From: Arctopsyche grandis
Taxonomy: Eukaryota; Arthropoda; Insecta; Trichoptera; Hydropsychidae
Length of the DNA stretch: 64,000 bases
NCBI RefSeq assembly: GCF_051622035.1
Contig: NC_135360.1
Span: 25,061,206 to 25,125,205, forward strand
Direction: 5' to 3'
Numbering within the stretch: position 1 is the stretch's first letter; the number at the start of each line of letters is the position of its first letter. Position numbers and translations under genes: made by a program. Shown here one piece after another: positions 13,401 through 39,700 of the stretch. The notes beneath the pieces were generated by a model. That model saw nothing but the letters and a program-made list of their open reading frames with translations. It made no database searches and was not told where the DNA came from.

Positions 13401-14910
13401 TACATACATACCTATGCTTTTACTTTTTTGCCCTAAAAGCATGATTGAATTTTTGATAATAATTCTCAGAACTTTTCACAATGAAATTGTGTAATATTAT
13501 ACTCAATTACTACATATTATATTTACAATCTGACGACAACATCTTAATTCGAACGAGGCGACAACAATTAAGCAAATTACTAACGCGACAATCGAGTTAC
13601 GATTTTACTTTTCTTAATTGAGGTCGTGTGAAACTTTTCATACGTAGGTTCCATTCCGCCATTCTCAACTTCCTCTTTTTACACAACACGAAGAAAAAAT
13701 GCGAATTGCACGTTAGGAAAATTCCGTGTCGATACGATTGACGAAAATGTAACGACAGGTTGCGATCAGAATCAACCTTAGCCTAGAAAAAAACTGACTT
13801 GTATTAGGCAACGAACATTTATTGTATATTGTACTTTGCAATAATTTCCCTTCACATTTTAACATATGTGGGTATCTTTCAATCAAAAACTTCAACCTGT
13901 TGGAACCAAAATAGTACTGGATTCATCCATCATCGTTCCTCCCACAGACTCATCCTCGATTGTCAATCATACCCAGTGGGGTCACAATCGGTTCAGCATG
14001 TGCCAGCCCGCCTTCGCAACAAAACAATGTATTATTTCATTGCGTTTTCCCATAGTATATCGCGTGTGAGAACATATCTACAAGTGGCTGGAACAATCGT
14101 ATTTTCGGCTAGCAAGCTCACTCAGTGTGTAATATTATGGCAAATTACGCTCTCCTAGTTGGTTGGCAAGCGAGCTTCATGGCGTGAAGCTCTCCAAGAT
14201 GTATATTTGATATTATATTGTATACACGTGAAGCAATCTGTGTGTGTGTGGCAACGCACCCACAGCAGCAAACTCGCTCTTATTCAGCGAATTCATTGTT
14301 TTAGTCGTAGGTGGTGTGGTAATAATGTTCTGACGATAAAGAACTTCTTGCGTATACCTTCGTATCCCACATAAAAACGGAATATTAAGAAAAAAACACA
14401 TCTGATGTGATCAACACGTGACTTTCTCTTCGCGAATTGCACGTACTATTTTAACCATATCGAAGAAACTTACTGACTTAAGTGCAACCAATAGTTTCGG
14501 TATGAAGCTTCATTGTTATGGGCTTTGGCATTTTTTTAAGTTATCATTCTTAGATCTCCAGTGCTTGTTGCTATTATATAAATAATCTCTAGCAATTTTT
14601 GCATAAGCATTTTTTATATACCAATGAGTTTTTTAAGGTATTTGAGTGATAAGTCCATGTGATATTCAATATAAATTATTAGGATAATGGATTAGCTAAA
14701 TGATACATTAAATTTCAAAAGATATTTCAAAATGAGACCATTAAAAACCTATTATCAAATTCAGAATAAACTTTGGGCTATTGCCCTTTTTTTAATTCAC
14801 CTGGAAAATTTGAGCCAAAAATTAAGTTCATACTGTCGAGACTGTGAAGCGAAGAAAATTAGAAATCTAATCTATAATTTGGAAAGAGACTTTGTATGTA
14901 AATATCCTTG

Positions 14911-14950
14911 GTCGTCGTCGTCGTCGTCTTCGTCGTCTTCGTCGTCTTCG
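14911..14950 (+). repeat. TCG/TCT microsatellite in Helitron copy 1
   Basis: A run of TCG triplets interspersed with TCT near the Helitron 5' end. An equivalent run is at about 38505-38545 in copy 2. Read on the minus strand it gives an arginine run in one spurious frame. Confidence 0.85.
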
Positions 14951-15069
14951 TCCGTAGATCGGTGACGTCATCGAACACGTGATTCGATTTTTTTTTTTTT
15001 TCGATCCATGGGCGCCGATTTTTTTTTTCGTTTCAATGGATTCACCCCCGCGGGGGCGCAAGGCGAGTA

Positions 15070-16098
15070 GCTTCATGGGGCCCCGCCAGGGGCGCCACAA
15101 GGGGCGCAGCCCCGTGGGGCTCAAAAGGGGGCGCCACAAGGGGCGCAGCCCCGTGGGGCCCCGAAGGGGGCCCGGGGGGCCCAGCCTCATGGGGCGCAGC
15201 CCCATGGGGCTCAAAAGGGGGTGCCACAAGGGGCGCAGCCCCGTGAAGCCCCGAAGGGGGCGCGGGGGGCCCAGCCTCATGGGGCGCAGCCCCATGGGGC
15301 TCAAAAGGGGGCGCCACAAGGGGCGCAGCCCCGTGGGGCCCAGCCTCATGGGGCGCAGCCCCATGAGGCTCAAAAGGGGGCGCCACAAGGGGCGCAGCCC
15401 CGTGGGGCCCCGAAGGGGGCCCGGGGGGCCCCGAAGGGGGCCCGGGGGGCCCCGAAGGGGGCCCGGGGGGCCCAGCCTCATGGGGCGCAGCCCCATGGGG
15501 CTCAAAAGGGGGCGCCACAAGGGGCGCAGCCCCGTGGGGCCCCGAAGGGGGCCCGGGGGGCCCAGCCTCATGGGGCGCAGCCCCATGGGGCTCAAAAGGG
15601 GGTGCCACAAGGGGCGCAGCCCCGTGAAGCCCCGAAGGGGGCGCGGGGGGCCCAGCCTCATGGGGCGCAGCCCCATGGGGCTCAAAAGAGGGCGCCACAA
15701 GGGGCGCAGCCCCGTGGGGCCCCGAAGGGGGCCCGGGGGGCCCAGCCTCATGGGGCGCAGCCCCATGAGGCTCAAAAGGGGGCGCCACAAGGGGCGCAGC
15801 CCCGTGGGGCCCCGAAGGGGGCCCGGGGGGCCCAGCCTCATGGGGCGCAGCCCCATGGGGCTCAAAAGGGGGCGCCACAAGGGGCGCAGCCCCGTGGGGC
15901 CCCGAAGGGGGCCCGGGGGGCCCAGCCTCATGGGGCGCAGCCCCATGGGGCTCAAAAGGGGGCGCCACAAGGGGCGCAGCCCCGTGGGGCCCAGCCTCAT
16001 GGGGCGCAGCCCCATGGGGCTCAAAAGGGGGCGCCACAAGGGGCGCAGCCCCGTGGGGCCCCGAAGGGGGCCCGGGGGGCCCAGCCTCATGGGGCGCA
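15070..16098 (+). repeat. Array A: about 90-bp GC-rich tandem units
   Basis: About eleven units, each anchored by GGGGCTCAAAAGGGGGCGCC, then ACAAGGGGCGCAGCCCCGTGG, CCCCGAAGGGGGCCC and CAGCCTCATGGGGCGCAGCCCCAT. Unit length varies because the CCCGAAGGGGGCCCGGGG block is deleted in some units and triplicated at 15407-15470. GGGGCGCAGCCCC is a perfect 5-bp stem with a GCA triloop and occurs twice per unit. The array lacks stop codons in several frames on both strands, giving ORFs of up to 410 codons of Arg/Gly/Pro repeats. With no start context, shared frame or family match, these are treated as non-coding. Confidence 0.9.
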
Positions 16099-16104
16099 AG
16101 CCCT

Positions 16105-17500
16105 AATAGGCATTAACTAAGGGGGGCGAAGCCCTAGACGGCAATTAATCATGGGGGCGCGGAGGGGCGAAGCCCTAAAAGGCAACTGATCATGGGGGCG
16201 AAGCCTTAGACGGCATTTAATCATGGGGGCGCGGAGGGGCGAAGCCCTAAAAGGCATTAACTAAGGGGGGCGAAGCCCTAAACGGCAATTAATCTTGGGG
16301 GCGCGGGGGGCGAAGCCCTAAAAGGCAACTGATCATGGGGGCGAAGCCTTAGACGGCATTTAATCATGGGGGCGCGGAGGGGCGAAGCCCTAAAAGGCAT
16401 TAACTGAGGGGGGCGAAGCCCTAAACGGCAATTAATCTTGGGGGCGCGGGGGGCGAAGCCCTAAAAGGCAACTGATCATGGGGGCGAAGCCTTAGACGGC
16501 ATTTAATCATGGGGGCGCGGAGGGGCGAAGCCCTAAAAGGCATTAACTAAGGGGGGCGAAGCCCTAAACGGCAATTAATCTTGGGGGCGCGGGGGGCGAA
16601 GCCCTAAAAGGCAACTGATCATGGGAGCGAAGCCTTAGACGGCATTTAATCATGGGGGCGCGGAGGGGCGAAGCCCTAAAAGGCATTAACTAAGGGGGGC
16701 GAAGCCCTAAACGGCAATTAATCTTGGGGGCGCGGGGGGCGAAGCCCTAAAAGGCAACTGATCATGGGGGCGAAGCCTTAGACGGCATTTAATCATGGGG
16801 GCGCGGAGGGGCGAAGCCCTAAAAGGCATTAACTAAGGGGGGCGAAGCCCTAAACGGCAATTAATCTTGGGGGCGCGGGGGGCGAAGCCCTAAAAGGCAA
16901 CTGATCATGGGGGCGAAGCCTTAGACGGCATTTAATCATGGGGGCGCGGAGGGGCGAAGCCCTAAAAGGCATTAACTAAGGGGGGCGAAGCCCTAAACGG
17001 CAATTAATCTTGGGGGCGCGGGGGGCGAAGCCCTAAAAGGCAACTGATCATGGGGGCGAAGCCTTAGACGGCATTTAATCATGGGGGCGCGGAGGGGCGA
17101 AGCCCTAAAAGGCATTAACTAAGGGGGGCGAAGCCCTAAACGGCAATTAATCTTGGGGGCGTGGGGGGCGAAGCCCTAAAAGGCAACTGATCATGGGAGC
17201 GAAGCCTTAGACGGCATTTAATCATGGGGGCGCGGAGGGGCGAAGCCCTAAAAGGCATTAACTAAGGGGGGCGAAGCCCTAAACGGCAATTAATCTTGGG
17301 GGCGCGGGGGGCGAAGCCCTAAAAGGCATTAACTAAGGGGGGCGAAGCCCTAGACGGCATTTAATCATGGGGGTGCGGAGGGGCGAAGCCCTAAAAGGCA
17401 TTAACTAAGGGGGGCGAAGCCCTAAACGGCAATTGCTCATGGGGCGTGGAGGGGCGAAGCCCTAGAAGGCAAAGGCTCAGGGGGGCGCCGAGGGCGAAGC
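16105..17500 (+). repeat. Array B: 143-bp tandem units with GCGAAGC hairpins
   Basis: The GGCATTAACTAAGGGG anchor recurs at 16253, 16396 and 16539 and onward with an exact 143-bp period. There are about eight full units and several shortened ones at the end. Each full unit carries four GGGCGAAGCCY hairpins separated by AAACGGCAATTAATCTTGG, AAAAGGCAACTGATCATGG or AGACGGCATTTAATCATGG spacers. The hairpin core equals the GCGAAGC near the Helitron 3' end. Confidence 0.9.
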
Positions 17501-17510
17501 CCTAGAAGGC

Positions 17511-17690
17511 AAAAAAAAATTTTGATTTTTTTTTTTGATTTTTTAAAAAAAAAATTTTTATTTTTTTTTTTATTTTTTTTTTATATATTTTTTAATTTTT
17601 TTTTTGATTTTTTTTTTATTTTTTTTTTATTTTTTTTTTTAATTTTTAAATTTTTTTTTAATTTTTTTTTTTTTTTAATTAAATTAGCTT
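17511..17690 (+). repeat. T-rich low-complexity tract of Helitron
   Basis: Almost pure T with scattered A and GA interruptions between array B and the unique 3' terminus. Copy 2 has the matching tract at about 39890-40055 with small length differences. Confidence 0.85.
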
Positions 17691-17748
17691 AGTCATGTTT
17701 AAGCGGTTTATATTATAAACACTGAGCGAAGCCGGGTAATACAGCTAG

Positions 17749-20700
17749 TTAATCAATAAAGAGAACTTATTAATTTTATTAACTTAAAAAAATTACGGAA
17801 AAAATGATAAACTTGTATATAGTTTAAGTTTCTAACGTTTTCACTTTCCAAAACTAACATTATTAATTAAAACTATAACTCAATTGGTCTCTTTTTATAC
17901 ATACATACGGAATCCATTCGAAAGATAACTCTCACTTCTACAAAATACCGCTATAAATTCACCACAATTTATTACCTCATCAAATTTATCGGTTTTCTAA
18001 CTCAAAGCGATTTACGCAACAAATTTTCATATTCAAACCAAAAAAAAAAATTATACGTCCCTACAGTAATGGGCGAGGAAGTCAAACATCACCGTTATCT
18101 AAACGTTTCCTTATTGTGTACGGCATTTTGTCCGGAAAAGAACGATTTCCAAATGGAAAACTGAAACTTATTCACCGGATATTTGAATTCTTCACTCGTT
18201 GACAACCAAAATTCACATGCCATTGCAGTGAAAGTTAACCTGGGGCGGAGCTAATTCAATTTCCCATCGATGAACCCATAACACCCGACATAATTCAGAA
18301 TTTTCTCATCATACATATGTACATACATACGTATAAGGCGAGGTCCTCTTGTACCAGAATTTCCATTTAATTGGGCCGTCGACAACCTTCAATTTCAGCG
18401 AACTCGCTCGCTCATGTGCATCTTGAGAGAATATCGACGCAGCCTCTTTAGCAATTACGGCCGTTGCAATTTCGAGGTCTGCGCCATTATTGTACGGCGG
18501 CTATTATTCGCCGTGGTCTCGTCGCCAACATTCACCCATTGCCACACTCGAAGGCCAAACTACAGATGCTTATGTGTTTCAACTCTTGGCGACAATCATG
18601 CAAATGATACGAGTTCATAGTCACCGAGTGTTCACACCCACAGGCAGAATGTCTCTTTTATTGTTTTCTTAGTCACCTTTAATAACCACTCGAGCGTCAA
18701 ACCCACATTTTTGACTACTTTTAGTAATGAATTTTTATTTTAATGCCCATCATAAAATATATTGTTCATAGGCTAGCAGATTATTCAATTTTACAACAAA
18801 AAAAAATAAATTATAGTGAATTCTATACAATACAATGTTTGATAATCTTTAACAAACAATTCTCAACAAATTCAATGGTTTCAGGTATTTTTTAAAAGCT
18901 TTCCCTGTATTTATCTTTTAGTAAATAATAATAATAATAACAACTTTATAAACAATACAAAGGATCGCTGACTGTAAAGAGTCTTTAACTAACTTATAAA
19001 ATGTGTTCTAATATGAACATTATATAATAATTGTCGATAAATGTTTGCCTTTCAACCAGGCCTTTGGAGTTATTATTTTCTTTTTTACAATATGTTTCAA
19101 TTAGACAATTTTATTGAATTAAATCCACTAATATGTAAATTGAAATTTAATAATTTAAATTACATTATAAATAAAATCGTTGAATTGCACGTATTTTGAT
19201 GGGTTCTGGTAAAAATCAATTGTTTCCTCCGTCTCATTGTTTTTACTCTTATTCTTTTATTAAATTGATTTTTTTGTGTATGCATAAACTATGAATGTAT
19301 ATACTTAATTTTTATTTATACCTATTTCATTACCAATAATTCAATAAATTGGGATAAATGTCAATTTCAGTGATTTTTTTAATTCCTTTAATTTTTGTAT
19401 ATTTTGAAAATAGCTTTTATTTTTGCTACTAATAATTTTATACGTTGGCAAGAAAATTAGATCTTACTAAAATCATTCAAGTTCGGAGTCGAAGTCGGAG
19501 TCGTAGTCGAATCATAAAATAAATTCTGAGTTGGTAAATTTTGAACCGACTCCACAGCCCTGCTTTAAACTCTACCATTAAAATAAAACAGACGTTGTTA
19601 TACAAAAACGACTGCAAAAAATGTATAAATCATGTAGATCATAATTGCTGTATCGTCAACTATTAGATTACACCTTATAAAAAGTAAAAATCTTTAAAAA
19701 ATCAAATCAAAATCATAGGAAAACAATTCGCTTTCTACAAATCGTCCCAAATACTACATACATTCAGTGATTGGGAATACAGAATACTCGACAGTCAGAT
19801 TTTCTTCTGGGAAAATGGCCTTTTCGATATACATACATATGTATGTTTGTCTGCATTTATATTAGTAAAACTAATGTAGTGAATAGGTACATAATGTCTT
19901 TTTATGCACAGATATATGTATGTACCTAATACATAATTTCATCAGAATTTCATCTCCGCTCATATTATATTAAATTAAACCTTTTATGTAATATGTTAGT
20001 AGTGCGTATTGTGGTATTGCTTTGTGGTCAAATGTTGACTGGTGAAAAATCTGCAAACACAAAACGCGTCTATAAGGAAATCGTTCCTCGCGTACCGACT
20101 GACCCAATGGAAACTTGTTCGTTACGTAAGAAATAAACACGAAATATTTATTGAGTAACGGCAAAGCATTTCAAGTCTCATTAACATTCACATATTAAGG
20201 CTTTTTTCTTTTCCGTACCAGTTCTACTGGGCGCGTTGGTACGCCCATAGAAAACGATGATCATCAATAATAAACATGTGATCTCATTTTTTAATGTAAT
20301 CACTGCTTGCGTGTACACTTGTACAGGTGTCACGAAAATATATCGTCGTACTTAGTCAGCTCGTACTTTTGGCTAATGAAAGAAATATTGAAATTATCAA
20401 TGGTACTCAAAAATATAAACTGAAAAAAATTGACTTGAAAAAGCGTCAGGGCCTTGAATATGATCTCACCTTTTCCTCTCAATCGCTTTTTTCGTCATTT
20501 AAACAACCATTTTCCTGTTTCGTACGTGTTTCAATATATACTCATATTTTATTAAGCTGATATAATACAAAGAAATCCATCTAAAAAGATGGAGAAATTA
20601 AGTGTTGATACTTATGATAGGAAGTCCTAGAACTACATAAGTTCCAATGTTTATTTATAGAAATTTTTAAAATATTGGAAAAGCGACCAATTCTGAATCT

Positions 20701-21082
20701 AAGTGAATAACTCTAATCCATTTTTTTAATTATCAATAATCCTAACATATATTAATATTGCGGCTGTTAAAATATGATCTCATTGTAAAATTAATGCGAC
20801 ATTTTTTTTATTATTTTTTTATGATGTTATTGAGAAAAAGGGATCTAAAATGATGTAGCTACTTCTGTTTCACTTTGTATCTCTTCTAAAGAAACAAAAC
20901 ATACATATGTACATATGTATATATAAGTACTTAATAAAGCCACACAGTGGTGTAATTTAATACACTGGCATATATAAATGTATGTGTGTAACTTAAAGAT
21001 TAGTCAATTTATTTTATTGGACATGATACGATGATAATATTATTCTAACCAAACTAACTGTATTCGTTTTATTTCGTTGCAG
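17749..21082. other. Intron or 5' flank of uif without recognised exons
   Basis: AT-rich sequence. A GC-richer patch at about 18060-18680 has short ORFs but no recognised motif. Simple repeats (CATATGTACATACATACGTA at about 18316, TAATAATAATAA at about 18925) are present. The tract directly precedes the lectin-domain exon of uif and ends in its acceptor ATTTCGTTGCAG, so at least its 3' part is intron. Confidence 0.6.
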
Positions 21083-34989
<13,907 letters not shown>

Positions 34990-35703
34990 AAATAACGTTT
35001 AAAAATAAAGAGGATTTAAGTGAAGAAATCAATTGACCAATTTAAATAGACTACTCAATTTTTCACTGTTGTGCATTCCATCAGTATTTTGTCTACTTTA
35101 TTATTTATTTCAAACACTAATATAATTCGCCGAAGTGATACATTTCTGTTTACATATATTTTTTATTTACATGTACATAAACATATCGAAAGTGTGAGAG
35201 GTCAAGAATGAGATTTGTGTTTATTAGATACTTACGTATGTATTAAAAAACTATTATGATTTTGAGACTTCTTTTGATGCATTTTTGTTTTTTTTAATAA
35301 GAGCCGTACCAATGTTTGAACATTTGTTATTGTTGTAATACCCAAAAATAAATAACAACCGAAACACAACATTTGTGTGTTCGTTTGATTAATGTTAAGA
35401 ACAATGCTCAAAAAGTTAGTGTGTTGATAATGGGCACTGCCATAAAAAAAAAACTTAGATCACATTAGGTCAGATAGGAACGGTATTTTGGCAACAATGC
35501 TTGCAATTCGTGGATTTGTGCATATGTGAGACATTTGAAATATTTTGAAACATATGTATATTTGAAGAAAATATCGTATGGTTACGATGAGTGCAAAATT
35601 TAAAACATAATGTTTTACATATGGACATTATACAATATGAACATTGCCAGTATTGCTTAGCAAACCTCGCCAAAGTACCGAATATTTTTTTATACTAGTT
35701 TCT

Positions 35704-35714
35704 TTTTATATATG

Positions 35715-35776
<62 letters not shown>
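35704..35776. repeat. (TA)n microsatellite
   Basis: More than 30 consecutive TA dinucleotides (with ATAC/TGTG edges) within the presumed uif 3' UTR. Confidence 0.9.
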
Positions 35777-35782
<6 letters not shown>

Positions 35783-36645
35783 ATTTTACAATACCTTACA
35801 TGTTACATTAATTTAAAAAAACTAACCAATTATGCTAGCTGCTAGGTAAATAAGATTAAGACTATATTTTTGATAAATCATGTAAATTTTTAAATTGAAA
35901 AATCAGATACAAAACGTAAATCGCACTTGTAAATAACCCCAATATAAATATTTATATAAATAGATATCTTCCTTTTGAATTTTGAGACAAAATTACAAAT
36001 AACTTTAATGTAAAGCATGTTCATCTAATGCTTACAGTGCTCACCAATGAATTTTAAGATGTACATATTGTGAAGTCAAATAATAGATTTAGATAATTAG
36101 AAACATTTAAATTTGTATGTGTGCGTGTGCGGGTGCCTGTTATTGAATAGTTGTATATGCATTTTATTATTTATATATTTTAAATGTACATATATGATTA
36201 ACATACACACGCAAATACCCCTTAATTAAGATACAAATTTATACAAAAAGGATTTTTTTAATTAAAAAGTACTTATTGGTTTGATATAATTTGTATTCTT
36301 AATAATTTTATATTAATAGTATTAATTTAGATTTGCTTGTGTATTATTATGAACGTACATACGTACAAATGCGCAAATTCATATGTGTGAATTTGTGTAT
36401 TTACAATATATTTATTATCCTGTGAAGCCGTTATTCTCTTAGTGTATTTTTGTTAACATTTTTGTATGATATTAATTATTGGACATAATGTTATTTTTTA
36501 TGTGACAAAGTGAAAAGTCTTCTTTTTTAACAGTCATCGCACATTTTTGTTTAAATATATCAAGTGTACCGTCGATGTGAGTACCTATCCAAATAACATT
36601 CGATATGTATTGTTTTTATTAAATTTATGTTGATGGATGAATGAA

Positions 36646-36651
36646 AATAAA
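36646..36651 (+). terminator. Poly(A) signal of uif (distal)
   Basis: AATAAA on the plus strand, last candidate before the convergent gene. Confidence 0.5.
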
Positions 36652-36682
36652 TGAACTGATATACATACATAAAAAAATGATT

Positions 36683-36688
36683 TTTATT
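36683..36688 (-). terminator. Poly(A) signal of PSAT
   Basis: TTTATT on the plus strand (AATAAA on minus), 72 nt beyond the PSAT stop codon. It lies only 31 nt from the uif signal, so the two transcripts probably meet or overlap here. Confidence 0.6.
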
Positions 36689-36759
36689 CAATACACAAGA
36701 CTTAGAACCCTTTCAAAACAATGATATAAAATTAATATGAAAAGCACACCATATTTGCA

Positions 36760-39700
36760 TTACTTTGAATACTTTTCTTGAAATTCTTTCATATACGTTG
36801 CTAGGCTTTCGACATTAGCTACCGATACGGCGTTGTATATGGAAGCTCTAATTCCACCGACACTTCTAAAATGTTAAAATTATTTAAAACAGACTGATCT
36901 TCTATACTGGTTTTATAAAAAAAATAACTATCAACTATTTATGTACCTGTGTCCCTTCAAATGTAACATTCCTCTTTGACTTGCCCCCTTCAAGAAGACA
37001 TCTTCCAGTTTACCTTCACTGCACTCTCCTGAAATTCTGAACGTGACGTTCATCTTACTGCGAACTTTCCTGTTGACAGTGCTCACAAAAAAGCCTTTGG
37101 AATTGTCGATAATGTTATACAAGATATCTGATTTTGTATTTGAATTTGTTTGCATGCCTTTGATGCCACCATTAGACTTAATCCACTTGAACACTTCTAG
37201 CATAACGTAAATTCTGAAATAAACATGCAAACAATAGCATCTAAATCTCAATTACATGTGTAAGCGAACGTTGACATTGAAGATTGCTTACGCAAACGTC
37301 GGTGGGGTGTTGTTGAGCGAATTTTCTTTTACGTTGACGGTGAAATCTAAAACTGCCGGAGTGATAGGCAGCGGTGATCCCAATAAATCTTCCCGTACTA
37401 TCACTAAAGTTACACCGGCTGGTCCAATATTTTTTTGGGCTCCAGCATATATTAGACCGAACTAAAAAAATATCATACTTTTAAAAAACTTATCTAAATA
37501 GTGTATTTAAAATAAAAATAAAAATTATACTTTGGAGATGTCTAGTTCTCTGGTCATGATATTGGAAGACATGTCAGCAACCAAGGGCACACCTTTAACA
37601 TCTGGTATATAAGGAAATTCAACTCCTGTAATAATTCAAAATATAGATAACTTAAAATAACAGCAAAGGAAAAAAATACAATTTTTTTATAAAAATACTA
37701 ATTTGTATACCATCTACTGTTTCATTGAAACAAACGTGAACGTACGATGCATTTGGGTCGAGTTTCCATGTGCTGATATCAGGAATATCTTGATATTTAT
37801 CAGTCTTTGGTAAGACCAAATTTATTTTTCCATATTTAGCTGCCTCTTTTGCCGCTTTTGCTGACCAAGTGCCTTAAATTTTGATTTAAGTTTATATATA
37901 CTGCAGACTTCAATCTATAAAGTTTACATACATATGTCTATTATAATACCAGTGACTACATAATCAGCAGATCCAGTCCTAGACATAAAGTTTAATGGTA
38001 TAGCAGCAAACAAAGCAGTGCCACCGCCTTGTAAAAATATTATCTTGTAATTATCAGGAACATTCCTGAAATTTTTAATAATTTTTAAGTATTAATTTGA
38101 TTATTTATTGAGTTCCTTTGTGTTTTATTTCTACACTTACAGCAAATCTCTTACAAATTGTTGGCAATCATCATTGATCTTCATGTAATCACTTGAGCGA
38201 TGGCTCATTTCCATAACACTGATTTGTGAGTTGCCATATTTTACCAATTCTTTTTGCACATTCACCAAAACCTTTAAATCATATAAACCAAATGATACAT
38301 ATAATCCTTGCAAGTGATAAGCTAGTTTGACTTGAGCAAAATTAAATGCCTTATTAATATAATAAATGTAATTATAGTGTATATTTAATTCCCATTATCA
38401 AGCATTTTGATTGTCATATTACTTGACACGTGTACATAAATAATAAAAATATAATCAAATCTAATCTATAATTTGGAAAGAGACTTTGTATGTAAATATC
38501 CTTGGTCGTCGTCGTCGTCGTCTTCGTCGTCTTCGTCGTCTTCGTCCGTAGATCGGTGACGTCATCGAACACGTGATTCGATTTTTTTTTTTTTTCGATC
38601 CATGGGCGCCGATTTTTTTTTTCGTTTCAATGGATTCACCCCCGCGGGGGCGCAAGGCGAGTAGCTTCATGGGGCCCCGCCAGGGGCGCCACAAGGGGCG
38701 CAGCCCCGTGGGGCCCCAGCCTCATGGGGCGCAGCCCCATGGGGCTCAAAAGGGGGCGCCACGAGGGGCGCAGCCCCGTGGGGCCCAGCCTCATGGGGCG
38801 CAGCCCCATGGGGCTCAAAAGGGGGCGCCACGAGGGGCGCAGCCCCGTGGGGCCCCGGGGGGGCCCAGCCTCATGGGGCGCAGCCCCATGGGGCTCAAAA
38901 GGGGGCGCCACAAGGGGCGCAGCCCCGTGGGGCCCCGAAGGGGGCCCGGGGGGCCCAGCCTCATGGGGCGCAGCCCCATGGGGCTCAAAAGGGGGCGCCA
39001 CAAGGGGCGCAGCCCCGTGGGGCCCCGAAGGGGGCCCGGGGGGCCCAGCCTCATGGGGCGCAGCCCCATGGGGCTCAAAAGGGGGCGCCACAAGGGGCGC
39101 AGCCCCGTGGGGCCCCGAAGGGGGCCCGGGGGGCCCAGCCTCATGGGGCGCAGCCCCATGGGGCTCAAAAGGGGGCGCCACAAGGGGCGCAGCCCCGTGG
39201 GGCCCCGAAGGGGGCCCGGGGGGCCCAGCCTCATGGGGCGCAGCCCCATGGGGCTCAAAAGGGGGCGCCACAAGGGGCGCAGCCCCGTGGGGCCCCGAAG
39301 GGGGCCCGGGGGGCCCAGCCTCATGGGGCGCAAGCCCTAATAGGCATTAACTAAGGGGGGCGAAGCCCTAGACGGCAATTAATCATGGGGGCGCGGAGGG
39401 GCGAAGCCCTAAAAGGCAACTGATCATGGGGGCGAAGCCTTAGACGGCATTTAATCATGGGGGCGCGGAGGGGCGAAGCCCTAAAAGGCATTAACTAAGG
39501 GGGGCGAAGCCCTAAACGGCAATTAATCTTGGGGGCGTGGGGGGCGAAGCCCTAAAAGGCAACTGATCATGGGAGCGAAGCCTTAGACGGCATTTAATCA
39601 TGGGGGCGCGGAGGGGCGAAGCCCTAAAAGGCATTAACTAAGGGGGGCGAAGCCCTAAACGGCAATTAATCTTGGGGGCGCGGGGGGCGAAGCCCTAAAA

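Larger units (their letters stand above)
1..14865. other. Gene-poor AT-rich tract upstream of uif
   Basis: No coding exon is recognised in this stretch. ORFs of 60-128 codons occur by chance on both strands but show no family motif, no compositional shift and no matching splice sites. The tract contains dispersed SINE copies, small inverted repeats and TATG/CATA simple repeats, listed separately. Somewhat GC-richer patches at about 6900-7330, 10000-11600 and 12500-14400 could hold enhancers or non-coding 5' exons of the downstream receptor gene, but nothing seen proves it. The signal-peptide exon of uif must end in phase 1 and lie either here or before the window; I looked for a hydrophobic start followed by a donor and did not find a convincing one. 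Confidence 0.6.
14866..17748 (+). mobile_element. Non-autonomous Helitron with GC-rich tandem arrays (copy 1)
   Basis: The element starts TCTAATCTATAATTTGG right after an A and ends ACAGCTAG before a T. That is the A|T insertion, 5' TC and 3' CTAG pattern of Helitrons, with no terminal inverted repeats or target duplication. A GCGAAGC mini-hairpin core lies at 17726-17732, 16 nt before the end. Inside, in order: a TCG/TCT microsatellite (14911-14950), two poly-T blocks, array A (15070-16098), array B (16105-17500), then a 150-bp T-rich tract and a unique 3' end. No Rep/helicase is encoded, so it depends on a helper. The same termini and internal order occur at 38460-40124. Confidence 0.85.
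34990..36680 (+). other. uif: 3' untranslated region of uif
   Basis: AT-rich sequence with no ORF of interest. AATAAA signals occur at about 35347 and at 36646-36651. The distal one, just before the convergent PSAT 3' end, would give a 1.7-kb UTR; the proximal one would give about 380 nt. A pure TA repeat lies inside (35704-35776). Confidence 0.6.

Noticed and set aside
13866-14158. Overlapping ORFs of 67 and 109 codons
   Set aside because: Two frames overlap without a domain match or splice signals; not supported.
14867-16120. ORFs of 299-410 codons on both strands over Helitron array A
   Set aside because: The array is a GC-rich tandem repeat lacking stop codons in several frames at once. 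The ORFs overlap on both strands, consist only of repeated Arg/Gly/Pro/Ala peptides and change frame between the two copies, so they are compositional artefacts.
16105-17500. CRISPR-like array
   Set aside because: Regular 143-bp units have conserved spacers as well as repeats, lie inside a Helitron in an insect genome and have no cas genes. It is a tandem repeat.
20327-20560. Possible 5' exon of uif (77-codon ORF)
   Set aside because: No signal peptide at its start and no donor in the phase needed to join the acceptor at 21083.
38461-39350. ORFs of 172-255 codons in the second Helitron
   Set aside because: Same explanation as for copy 1; a deletion in the first units shifts the frame relative to copy 1, showing no selection on protein sequence.
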